Shown: positions 1 through 8,052 of the stretch, in pieces
How positions within the stretch are numbered: the first letter of the stretch is position 1
Layout: each line of letters begins with the position of its first letter
Assembly: GCA_023451855.1 (NCBI GenBank)
Contig: JAEXXY010000321.1
Span: 1 to 10,556, forward strand
From: Actinomycetes bacterium
Lineage (GTDB): Bacteria; Actinomycetota; Actinomycetes; Actinomycetales; Dermatophilaceae
DNA: 10,556 nucleotides
Direction: 5' to 3'
Translations under genes and position numbers: made by a program
Notes under the pieces: generated by a model
The model's database searches: none
What the model was told of the DNA's origin: nothing
Seen by the model: the letters and a program-made list of their open reading frames with translations, nothing else

Positions 1-263
1 AGCTCGACCACCGCGTCGCTCCCGCGTCGCGCCCAGGCGGTCTCGACCGGAGCGCCGGTCGGCCCGGTGGCCACGGCCGGGACGCGGTCGTATCCCGCGG
101 CGACCGCGGCCTCGACGGTGCCCTCGCCCCCGTCGGCGACGGGAACGAGGGTCACCTCGACGCCGGGCGCCGCGGCGCGCAGGCCGGCCGCGAGGTGCGC
201 TGCGACCTCGGTGGCGGTGAGCGACCCGCGGAACTTGTCCGGGGCGATGACGACGCGGGGCAC
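1..263 (-). CDS. Glycerate kinase, N-terminal part (runs off the left edge)
   Basis: Glycerate kinase phosphorylates D-glycerate with ATP and is the last step of the glyoxylate-to-phosphoglycerate route. About 87 residues are visible. The N-terminus APDKFRGSLTATEVA and the later VPVADGGEGT are the hallmark motifs of the GarK/GlxK (GckA-independent) family. I chose the GTG start at 261-263 because the protein then begins MPRVVIAPDKF, as family members do, and because GAGGAG (271-276) lies 7 nt upstream. That ribosome binding site overlaps the stop codon of the preceding glyoxylate carboligase gene; the two genes are 11 nt apart, so they are very likely co-transcribed and coupled. Whether the product is 2- or 3-phosphoglycerate cannot be told from this fragment. 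The C-terminal part lies outside the window. Confidence 0.9.
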   Translation of the reverse strand, partial: MPRVVIAPDKFRGSLTATEVAAHLAAGLRAAAPGVEVTLVPVADGGEGTVEAAVAAGYDRVPAVATGPTGAPVETAWARRGSDAVVE

Positions 264-274
264 GGCGTGACTCC

Positions 275-2053
<1,779 letters not shown>

Positions 2054-2105
2054 GTTCGTGTCCTTGCGTGGGGCGCCCGGGTCGGGCGCGCGGGGTCGTT
2101 TGAGG

Positions 2106-2990
2106 TCAGGGGGTGGGCTGCCCGGACAGGCGCTGGACGCCGCGGAGCAGGCCGGAGTGGTCGAGGCCGCCGTCACCGTTGGCGCGGGCCGCGGCCATGA
2201 GCGTGGCGACGAGGCTGCCGAGGGGCAGCACGACACCGGCCTCGCGCGCGGCCGAGCTGACGATGCCCATGTCCTTGTGGTGCAGGTCGATCCGGAAGCC
2301 CGGGGCGAAGGACTCCTCGAGCATGTTGCCGCGCTTCTGGTCGAGGACCTTGGAGCCGGCCAGGCCTCCGCCGAGCACAGTGAGCGCCGCGTCGAGGTCG
2401 ACGTCGTAGGCCTTGAGGAAGACGATGGCCTCGGCGAGAGCCTCGATGTTGGCCGCGACGACGAGCTGGTTGGCCGCCTTGACGGTCTGTCCGGCACCGT
2501 TGCCACCGACGTGGACGACGGTGCCTCCGACGGCGTCGAGGATCGGCTGGGCCGCAGCGAAGTCCTCGGCCGCGCCGCCCACCATGATCGAGAGGGTGGC
2601 GTTGACGGCGCCGGCCTCGCCGCCCGAGACCGGGGCGTCGAGCAGGCGGAAGCCCTTGTCCTGCGCCTGCTTCGCAAGCTCGGCCGTGACGTCGGGCCTG
2701 ATCGAGGAGAAGTCGATGACGAGCGTCCCCGGCTGGGCGTTGGCGAAGACACCGTCGTCGCCGAGGAGCACCGCCTGGACGTCGGGGGAGTCCGGGACCA
2801 TGACGGCGACGACGTCGGCTGCCTTGACGGCCTCGGCGATCGAGCCGGAGCCGCGGCCGCCGGCCTCCTCGAGGGGGCCGTAGCGGTCGGGAGTGAAGTT
2901 GTAGCCGACGACGTCGTGACCGGCGCGGGCGAGGTGCACGGACATCGGGCTGCCCATGATGCCGAGGCCGATGAAGGCGATGGTGGACAT
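2106..2990 (-). CDS. glxR: Tartronate semialdehyde reductase (2-hydroxy-3-oxopropionate reductase)
   Basis: The enzyme reduces tartronate semialdehyde, the product of the neighbouring carboligase, to D-glycerate with NAD(P)H. It belongs to the beta-hydroxyacid dehydrogenase family and is 294 aa, as expected. The Rossmann motif GLGIMGSPM is at 8-16, the substrate-binding DAPVSGG at 118-124, the catalytic Lys171 in GQTVKAANQ, and a second conserved Lys239 in HHKDMGI. Asn31 follows the second beta strand, where an acidic residue would favour NAD, so NADPH use is possible but not proven. AAGGAG (2997-3002) is 6 nt before the ATG. It is the second gene after hyi in what looks like one operon. 3-Hydroxyisobutyrate dehydrogenase is the closest alternative; the gcl and hyi neighbours argue for glxR. 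Confidence 0.94.
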   Translation of the reverse strand: MSTIAFIGLGIMGSPMSVHLARAGHDVVGYNFTPDRYGPLEEAGGRGSGSIAEAVKAADVVAVMVPDSPDVQAVLLGDDGVFANAQPGTLVIDFSSIRPDVTAELAKQAQDKGFRLLDAPVSGGEAGAVNATLSIMVGGAAEDFAAAQPILDAVGGTVVHVGGNGAGQTVKAANQLVVAANIEALAEAIVFLKAYDVDLDAALTVLGGGLAGSKVLDQKRGNMLEESFAPGFRIDLHHKDMGIVSSAAREAGVVLPLGSLVATLMAAARANGDGGLDHSGLLRGVQRLSGQPTP

Positions 2991-3020
2991 GTCGGTCTCC
3001 TTCGAGGTGGGACGGTGGTG

Positions 3021-3040
3021 ACGGGACGGGACGGGACGGG
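3021..3040. repeat. Four tandem copies of ACGGG in the hyi-glxR spacer
   Basis: The pentanucleotide ACGGG is repeated exactly four times in the 73-nt gap between hyi and glxR. It reads as CCCGT x4 on the transcribed strand. I see no pairing partner that would make it a terminator. It may be a slippage-prone spacer with no function. Confidence 0.7.
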
Positions 3041-3063
3041 TTCGCCGTGTGCGCTCGGTGCGC

Positions 3064-3903
3064 TCAGGCCGGGCGCGGGGTGGTGAGCTCGCCGAAGGCG
3101 GCGAGGCTCTCGAGGGTCGTCGTGGTCGGCTTGTACTCGAGGCCGACGTAGCCGTCGTAGCCCGTGGCGGCGACCCGGGACAGAAGGCCCTCCAGGTCGA
3201 GCCGCCCGCTCCCGGGCGCGCCGCGACCGGGCCAGTCGGCGACCTGCACGTGGGCGATGCGGTCGGCGTACGTCGTGATGGCCGCCTCGACGTCGTCGCC
3301 GTTGTTCGCGAGGTGGAAGAGGTCGAGGAGGAGGCCGACGTTGCCGGCTCCTGCGGCGCGCACGTCGTCGACGACGGCGACGGCGTCGGCCGCGGTGCGC
3401 AGCGGGTAGGGCTTGGGCCCGCTCACCGGCTCGACGAGCACGGTGGCGCCGATGCGGGCGGCTGCGCGGGCGGCCAGGGCGATGTTCTCCCGGCCCAGGG
3501 CGTCCTGCTCCTCCGGCCCGGCGTCGTCGACGCGGTTGCCGAAAAGCGCGTTGAACGCGCGGGTGCCGAGACGCTCGCCGATACCGACGGTGACGTCGAG
3601 GTTGTCGCGGAACTGCTCCGAGCGCGAGGGGATCGACAGGACGCCGCAGTCGGGCCCGGCGAGGTCGCCGGCGAAGAAGTTGAGCCCGGCGAGGTGCACG
3701 CCGGCGTCCTGCACGGCGGCCACGAGCGCGTCGACGTCGCGGTCGGCGGGGACCGGCTGGTCGGGCCAGGGCCACCAGAGCTCGATGGTGTCGAAGCCGG
3801 CCGCGCGGGCGGCGGCGGGCCGCTCGAGGAGGGGCCGCTCGGTGAAGAGCATCGAGCAGTTCGCCAGGTAGCGGAGGCCGTGGTGATGGGTCAGCGTCGA
3901 CAT
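3064..3903 (-). CDS. hyi: Hydroxypyruvate isomerase
   Basis: The enzyme interconverts hydroxypyruvate and tartronate semialdehyde and is a usual partner of Gcl and GlxR. The protein is 279 aa, a xylose-isomerase-like TIM barrel. The N-terminus RYLANCSMLFTERPLLER (11-28) matches the Hyi family pattern. Likely metal and substrate residues are Glu158 (VLVEPVSG), Asp194 (GLLLDLFH), His218/Gln220 (AHVQVADWPGR, 217-227) and Glu256 (GYVGLEYKP, 251-259). I chose the ATG at 3901-3903, preceded by GGAAGAG (3909-3915, spacing 5 nt). An in-frame ATG at 3945 would place the start within the promoter/operator region and lacks family similarity in the extra 14 residues. It is the first gene of the glyoxylate operon. 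The dyad element 3912-3947 covers its ribosome binding site and the predicted transcription start. Confidence 0.93.
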   Translation of the reverse strand: MSTLTHHHGLRYLANCSMLFTERPLLERPAAARAAGFDTIELWWPWPDQPVPADRDVDALVAAVQDAGVHLAGLNFFAGDLAGPDCGVLSIPSRSEQFRDNLDVTVGIGERLGTRAFNALFGNRVDDAGPEEQDALGRENIALAARAAARIGATVLVEPVSGPKPYPLRTAADAVAVVDDVRAAGAGNVGLLLDLFHLANNGDDVEAAITTYADRIAHVQVADWPGRGAPGSGRLDLEGLLSRVAATGYDGYVGLEYKPTTTTLESLAAFGELTTPRPA

Positions 3904-3911
3904 GTTCACTC

Positions 3912-3947
3912 TTCCGAATAGTGGAAAACAGATTCCGATATGCAAAA
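3912..3947. promoter_or_regulatory. Putative operator A: paired 15-bp dyads before hyi
   Basis: Two dyad-like 15-mers have centres 21 bp apart. A1 (3912-3926) is TTCCGAATAGTGGAA, with TTCC-N7-GGAA ends. A2 (3933-3947) is TTCCGATATGCAAAA, with one good arm only; read on the other strand it matches site C2 at 9338-9352 in 12 of 15 positions. The pair covers the predicted transcription start and the hyi ribosome binding site, a position that suits a repressor. I infer an IclR-type or similar dimeric regulator binding two turns of the helix; no regulator gene is in the window. Confidence 0.65.
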
Positions 3948-3976
3948 CTGTAGGGACGTCGGTGGGCTCGGGTCAA
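3947..3976 (-). promoter_or_regulatory. Predicted promoter of the hyi-glxR-gcl-glycerate kinase operon
   Basis: On the minus strand TTGACC (3971-3976) and TACAGT (3947-3952) are separated by 18 nt. They fit the actinobacterial housekeeping pattern TTGAC / TANNNT. The expected start point, about 7 nt after the -10, is near 3940, giving a leader of roughly 37 nt. The last base of the -10 is the first base of operator A. Confidence 0.55.
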
Positions 3977-4030
3977 GGTCCGGCGGCGACCGTCTCGCCG
4001 ATTGGTCTTCAGGCAGGGAACGGCGAAGTG

Positions 4031-4065
4031 CGCAGGGCCCCAGCTGATTTCGCTGGGGCCCTGCG
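4031..4065 (-). terminator. Strong hairpin after the urate operon
   Basis: A perfect 14-bp GC-rich stem (4031-4044 with 4052-4065) closes a 7-nt loop. It begins 47 nt past the end of the 5-hydroxyisourate hydrolase gene and lies before the hyi promoter. No T-run follows on either strand, as is common for actinobacterial hairpin terminators. It most likely ends the urate operon transcript and insulates the glyoxylate operon. Confidence 0.75.
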
Positions 4066-4112
4066 TCTGGTGCCGTACGTGGCGGTCGCGTGGCACGCGC
4101 CACGCGTCTCGC

Positions 4113-4439
4113 TCAGCTGCCGCGGTAGGTGGAGTAGCCGAACGGGTTGAGCAGCAGGGGCACGTGGTAGTGCTGGCCCGCGTCGGCCACCGTGAAGGCG
4201 ATCGTCACCTCGGGGTAGAAGCCCGTCGTGCCGCTCGTCGCGAAGTACGCAGCCGTGTCGAAGCGCAGCGTGTAGTCGCCCGCATCGAGCCGGTCGGGCC
4301 CGATGCTGCCGACCCGGCCGTCGGCGTCGGTCCGCCCCCGCCCCACGAGCGAGCCGTCCGCGGAGCGGAGCTCGACCGCCACCCCTTCGGCCGGACGGCC
4401 CGCGCTCGTGTCGAGCACGTGGGTGCTGAGGGTGCCCAT
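4113..4439 (-). CDS. uraH: 5-Hydroxyisourate hydrolase (transthyretin-like)
   Basis: The enzyme hydrolyses 5-hydroxyisourate, the product of uricase, to OHCU. It is 108 aa, the usual size of the cytoplasmic transthyretin-like family. The N-terminal LSTHVLD carries His7, Arg42 lies in the DADGRVG stretch, HYHVPLLLNPFGYSTYRGS ends the protein, and the terminal YRGS (105-108) is the family signature separating the hydrolase from true transthyretin. There is no signal peptide. The ATG (4437-4439) shares one base with the stop codon of the upstream OHCU decarboxylase gene (TGATG), so translation is probably coupled. It is the last gene of the urate operon and a strong hairpin follows. The same family is called pucM in Bacillus. 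Confidence 0.96.
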   Translation of the reverse strand: MGTLSTHVLDTSAGRPAEGVAVELRSADGSLVGRGRTDADGRVGSIGPDRLDAGDYTLRFDTAAYFATSGTTGFYPEVTIAFTVADAGQHYHVPLLLNPFGYSTYRGS

Positions 4440-4969
4440 CAGAGGAGTCCTTCCAGCCGCAGCAGCGCGATCTGGCGCAGCTGGTCGACGGTCTCGGTGC
4501 GCTCGGTCGCGTCGTCGTTGCCGAGGCGGCGCCGCAGCTCCGCGAGGATCTCGGCGGCCGAGCGTCCGGCGGCACGGATGAGGAAGACGCGGTCGAAGCG
4601 CGCCTCGTAGGCCGCGTTGCCCTCCGCGAGTGCACCTGCCACCTCCGCGTCGTTCCGGTCGACGCCGGCCTGCTCCCTCGCCGACTGGGCGGCGTCGTGC
4701 TCGGGCGCGCTGGCCCGCTCGCCGATGCGCGGATGCCCGGCCAGGGCCGACACGAGCTCGGCGTCGTCGAGCTCGCGGGCCGCCCGGTCGGCGACCCCGA
4801 GGAGGGCTTCGCGGTCGGCGTACGGCCGTCCGCGAAGCACCTCCTCGACCCACCGGTCGACGCCCAGACACGCGTGCAGTCGCGGCCCCAGCTCGTCGGC
4901 GGCGGCCTCGTTGAACGCGACGATCCCTGCCGCGGGGCGGGCGTGCCCCACCTCGGTCTGCTCGCTCAT
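4439..4969 (-). CDS. uraD: OHCU decarboxylase, stand-alone, with canonical active-site motif
   Basis: The enzyme decarboxylates 2-oxo-4-hydroxy-4-carboxy-5-ureidoimidazoline to S-allantoin, the last step of urate oxidation. It is 176 aa. HPRIGE at 79-84 contains the catalytic His79; REQAG (98-102) carries the conserved Glu-Gln pair; and YEARFDRVFLIRAAGRSAAE (121-140) is the conserved substrate-binding stretch. The ATG (4967-4969) overlaps the stop of the permease-fusion gene by 4 nt (ATGA), and its own stop overlaps the uraH start by 1 nt. It therefore follows directly a gene that already encodes a related domain (permease residues 461-625). The intact motif here suggests that this copy does the chemistry. 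Confidence 0.95.
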   Translation of the reverse strand: MSEQTEVGHARPAAGIVAFNEAAADELGPRLHACLGVDRWVEEVLRGRPYADREALLGVADRAARELDDAELVSALAGHPRIGERASAPEHDAAQSAREQAGVDRNDAEVAGALAEGNAAYEARFDRVFLIRAAGRSAAEILAELRRRLGNDDATERTETVDQLRQIALLRLEGLL

Positions 4970-6903
4970 GCCATCTGGTCCACGTCGACGATCCGCTGCC
5001 GGGCGCTGTGCACCGGGTTGGCGTCGGCGACGAGGTCGTCGAAGCGGTAGGCGGCGATCTTGCTGATCTCGACGAGCGCGGCGGCATGCTCCTGGCTGGG
5101 GGAGTTGTTGAGCCGCTCCCAGCCGTGGCGTACCACTTGCGCGTACGAGTCGCGGTCGCGGACGCACGTCACGAGCGGGAAGCCGAACCGGTCGCGGTAC
5201 TGCGAGGTCAGGTCGAACAGCTCGTCGTGGCTCTTCTCGTCGAGGCGGGTGAGCCCGAGCGCGGCCTGGTCCTTGAGCGACAGCTCGCCCTCGTCGCCAC
5301 CGGCGACGCTCTCGGCCCCGAGCTCGGGGTAGGAGTCGATGAGCCGGCGCTGCTCCTCCGGGGTCGCGGTGAAGAGCGCCTCCTGGAACGCCTGCCGGAG
5401 GTCGTTGGTGTCGCTGAACGGCCTTTGGTCGTAGGCCCTCTCGACGACCCAGCTCGGCCCCTGGAAGAGCGAGTGGAACGTCTCGACGAACTGCTCCCGC
5501 GACATCTCGTTGACCTCGGAGAGCCGGATGAGGTTGCCGGGCGTGCCGGCCACGGCCGGTCCGCGCCGCCGGCCGACGTGGTGGAACACGACGTTGAGCA
5601 GGATCGCGGTGATGCTGCCGAGCGTGATGCCGGACCCGAGGATGATCTGGGCCCACTCGGGCACGGCCTTGGACACGTCGGGCTGTGCCGTGACGTACAT
5701 GGCCAGGCCCACGCTCGTGCCGACGATGACGACGTTGCGGTGGTCGTGGAAGTCGACCCGCGTCAGGGTCTGGATGCCGACGACTGCGACGGTGGCGAAC
5801 ATCGCGAGGGCCGCGCCACCGAGGACGGGGTGTGGGATCCCGGCCACGATCGCACCGGCCTTGGGGATGAGCCCGATGGCGATCATGATGAGCCCGGCCA
5901 TAGCGACGACGTACCGGCTCTTGACCCGGGTGAGGCGCACGAGCCCGACGTTCTCGGCGAAGCAGGTGTACGGGAAGGAGTTGAGGATGCCGCCGAGGGT
6001 GGTGGCCACGCCGTCGGCCCGCAGGGCGCGCGCGATGTCCTCACGCTCGATGCGCTTCTCGACGATCTCGCCGGTCGCGAAGACGTCGCCGGTGGTCTCG
6101 ACGGCCGTGATCAGCATGACGACGACCATCGAGACGATGGCGGCGAAGGAGAACTTCGGCCAGCCGAAGAAGAAGGGCGTCGTGACGCCGAACCAGCTCG
6201 ACTGCCCGACCGCGTCGAAGTGGGCGTCGCCGAGCAGCCATGCGACGAGCGTGCCGGCGACGAGGCCGACGAGCACCGCGACGGTGGCCATGAAGCCCTT
6301 GAAGACGCGCTGGATGACGACGATGAGCGCGAGCGTGCCGAGGGCGTAGGCCATGTTGCGGCCGCTCGACGGGTCGCCGTCGGGTCCGGCGCCACCCACG
6401 GCGTCCGCTGCGGCGACGGGCAGCAGCGCGATGCCGATGATGAGGATGACCGAGCCCGTGACCACGGGCGGGAAGAACCGGATGAGCCGGCTGAAGTACG
6501 GCGCGAGGAAGAAGGTGAACAGGCCTGCGACGATGACCGCCCCGTAGATGACGAGCAGGCCCTCGGTGCCGCCGCCGGCGGCGAGCCCGATGGCGATCAT
6601 CGGCGACACGGCGGTGAAGGTCACGCCCTGCAGCAAGGGGAGCCGAACCCCGACCTTCCAGAACCCGATCGACTGGATGATCGAGGCGATGCCGCACGTG
6701 AAGAGGTCGGCGTTGATGAGGTGGATGAGCTCCTCGGTGCTCAGGTCGATGGCGCCTGCGAGGAGGATGGGCACGATGACGGCGCCGGCGTAGAAGGCCA
6801 GCACGTGCTGGAAGCCGTAGACGAAGAGCTTCGGTGCGGGCAGCACCTCGTCGACGGGGTGGCGGGACCGGCGGGGACGCTCGGTGGTGGCGGTGGCGCT
6901 CAT
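4966..6903 (-). CDS. NCS2 urate/xanthine permease fused to an OHCU-decarboxylase-like domain
   Basis: One uninterrupted 645-aa frame. Residues about 20-445 are a nucleobase-cation symporter-2 (NAT/NCS2) permease with many hydrophobic segments. It has QHVLAFYAGAVIVP (32-45, with the family His33), QGVTFTAVSPM (92-102), the ETTGDVFATGE block (269-279) and NSFPYTCFAENVGLVRLT (308-325). Context points to urate as substrate. After a short basic linker (445-460), residues about 461-625 match the OHCU decarboxylase fold: an MSREQFVETFHSLF helix, YDQRPFSDTNDL (491-502), YPELG (525-529), YRDRFGFPLVT (569-579), WERLNN (595-600) and EISKIAAYRFDDL (612-624). The catalytic HPxxG His is Tyr525, and the usual Glu-Gln is Asp545-Gln546, so decarboxylase activity is doubtful. 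The ATG has GAGGA 6 nt upstream. The gene starts 9 nt after uricase and overlaps uraD by 4 nt. Confidence 0.92.
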   Translation of the reverse strand: MSATATTERPRRSRHPVDEVLPAPKLFVYGFQHVLAFYAGAVIVPILLAGAIDLSTEELIHLINADLFTCGIASIIQSIGFWKVGVRLPLLQGVTFTAVSPMIAIGLAAGGGTEGLLVIYGAVIVAGLFTFFLAPYFSRLIRFFPPVVTGSVILIIGIALLPVAAADAVGGAGPDGDPSSGRNMAYALGTLALIVVIQRVFKGFMATVAVLVGLVAGTLVAWLLGDAHFDAVGQSSWFGVTTPFFFGWPKFSFAAIVSMVVVMLITAVETTGDVFATGEIVEKRIEREDIARALRADGVATTLGGILNSFPYTCFAENVGLVRLTRVKSRYVVAMAGLIMIAIGLIPKAGAIVAGIPHPVLGGAALAMFATVAVVGIQTLTRVDFHDHRNVVIVGTSVGLAMYVTAQPDVSKAVPEWAQIILGSGITLGSITAILLNVVFHHVGRRRGPAVAGTPGNLIRLSEVNEMSREQFVETFHSLFQGPSWVVERAYDQRPFSDTNDLRQAFQEALFTATPEEQRRLIDSYPELGAESVAGGDEGELSLKDQAALGLTRLDEKSHDELFDLTSQYRDRFGFPLVTCVRDRDSYAQVVRHGWERLNNSPSQEHAAALVEISKIAAYRFDDLVADANPVHSARQRIVDVDQMA

Positions 6904-6912
6904 GGCGGGTCC

Positions 6913-7827
6913 TCAGCAGAAGCCCGGCGTCGCGAGCCAGGCTTCCGGTGCGGCGGGCACGTCGTCGCGCAGGACCGAGGCCTCGATGAGGCCGTACGGG
7001 CGGTCGGCGGCGATGAAGACCTCGCCGTGGTTCTCGACGTCCGGGAAGCGGGAGAAGTCGACGAGGAAGTGGTGCTTGTTCGGCGCGGAGAAGCGGATCT
7101 CGGCGACGTCGGGGTGGCGCTCGAGGACCGCCTGGCCCATGGCGTGCAGGGTCTCCTGCAGCGCGCGGCTGTAGGTCGTCGCAAAGAGCTCGAGGAGGGT
7201 GTCGCGGACGCTGTCGTACGCCTTGTTCCAGTCGACGTCCGTGCTCGTGTGGCGCCAGCGCGCGACGAGCGAGGTGGCGAGGATGCGGTCGTCGGCCTCG
7301 GCGAGCGTCGTGTACTCGTCCTTGAGGTAGCCCTTGAACTCCGAGCCGGTCGACTTGAGCACGACGAGGTCCTTCAGGCCCGAGATGACGTGCGGCGTGG
7401 GCTCCTGGCCCTCCGGACCGCGCTCGAGCGTGACGACCGTCGTGCGGATGTCACCGCCGCGACGGACGAACGCGTGGTCGTGGCCCGCGCCGCCGACGGG
7501 GATGCGGTCCCAGGCGTACTGCTCGACCTCGATCCGGGCGGCGGTCGCCGCGGGCGCGGCGTCGAGGAAGCGGTGCGCGAGCGCGAGGGCGTAGTCCTCG
7601 GGGGAGGCGACGCCGTGCTTCTTGGCCCAGGCGAACGCGGTGTTCTTCTGGGTGTCGGTCGGCAGGATCTTCGACTGGTCACCGGTGACGTGCGCGTCGT
7701 CGAAGTCGCCCCGCAGGGACGTCGAGACGTTGAGGTCGGTGATCTCGTGGCGGGCCGTGTCGCGCGTGATGCGCACGACCCGGTTCTCTGCCTTGCCGTA
7801 CTGGTTCGGGCCCAGAACGATGCTCAT
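6913..7827 (-). CDS. Uricase (urate oxidase, cofactor-free)
   Basis: Urate oxidase converts urate, O2 and water to 5-hydroxyisourate and H2O2. The protein is 304 aa, a two-T-fold-domain uricase of normal length. Catalytic residues match the known family pattern: Lys12 in YGKAENRV, Thr58 in LPTDTQKNT, and His253 in APNKHHFLVD. Substrate-binding counterparts are Phe164 (GSEFKGY), Arg181 (DDRILATS), Gln224 (RALQETLH) and Asn250. No fused OHCU decarboxylase domain is present, unlike Bacillus PucL. The ATG at 7825-7827 has GGAG 7 nt upstream. It is the first gene of the urate operon, read from a promoter about 140 nt upstream. The C-terminus does not end in a typical SKL-like tripeptide, as expected for a bacterium. 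Called uox, uaZ or pucL in different organisms. Confidence 0.97.
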   Translation of the reverse strand: MSIVLGPNQYGKAENRVVRITRDTARHEITDLNVSTSLRGDFDDAHVTGDQSKILPTDTQKNTAFAWAKKHGVASPEDYALALAHRFLDAAPAATAARIEVEQYAWDRIPVGGAGHDHAFVRRGGDIRTTVVTLERGPEGQEPTPHVISGLKDLVVLKSTGSEFKGYLKDEYTTLAEADDRILATSLVARWRHTSTDVDWNKAYDSVRDTLLELFATTYSRALQETLHAMGQAVLERHPDVAEIRFSAPNKHHFLVDFSRFPDVENHGEVFIAADRPYGLIEASVLRDDVPAAPEAWLATPGFC

Positions 7828-7935
7828 GGTTCAACTCCGTTGTCGAGGTTTGGCGGTTCTGTACGCGACGCTGCCTTCCCAACAGGGTGCCGTTGTCGGC
7901 GTCGCGATGGGGCGAAGATCGAGCCCGGTCTCAAA

Positions 7936-7971
7936 TTCCGTGATGTGGAAGTACATTATCGAATAATGGAA
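7936..7971. promoter_or_regulatory. Putative operator B: paired 15-bp dyads before uricase
   Basis: B1 (7936-7950) is TTCCGTGATGTGGAA, an exact TTCC-N7-GGAA dyad. B2 (7957-7971) is TATCGAATAATGGAA, which matches site A1 (3912-3926) at 12 of 15 positions. Their centres are 21 bp apart, as at operator A. B2 covers the predicted transcription start of the urate operon and B1 lies just downstream, which suits a repressor. An overlapping small AT-rich dyad (ATTAT-CGA-ATAAT, 7955-7967) is also visible. The 7828-7935 leader holds nothing else I recognise. Confidence 0.7.
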
Positions 7972-7999
7972 GGCTAGGGATCGTCCTCGCGAGCGTCAA
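7971..7999 (-). promoter_or_regulatory. Predicted promoter of the urate operon
   Basis: On the minus strand TTGACG (7994-7999) and TAGCCT (7971-7976) are 17 nt apart, a good match to TTGAC / TANNNT. The expected start is near 7964, leaving a leader of about 137 nt before uricase. The -10 ends on the first base of operator B, the same register as at operator A. Confidence 0.55.
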
Positions 8000-8052
8000 C
8001 CATCTCGGCGCATCCGTCTCGCGAACCGGTCATCCGGCCTCCCGGACCGCGG

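Noticed and set aside
3904..3945. An upstream ATG for hyi adding 14 residues
   Set aside because: It would start inside the predicted promoter/operator region, has no good ribosome binding site, and Hyi family similarity begins only after 3903.
2054..4096. A long in-frame extension upstream of gcl that would make a 1273-aa protein
   Set aside because: It runs through hyi and glxR in the wrong frame and gives Arg/Pro-rich low-complexity sequence. The real Gcl start at 2053 has a ribosome binding site and family N-terminus.
7828..7935. A possible riboswitch in the uricase leader
   Set aside because: The leader is long enough, but I see no purine or other known riboswitch core and no clear expression platform.
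5008..7977. A 989-codon open frame on the plus strand, antisense to uricase and the permease
   Set aside because: Its product is a low-complexity run of D, E, R, G, V and H without any family motif, as produced by antisense reading of GC3-biased genes. The opposite strand encodes recognisable proteins throughout.
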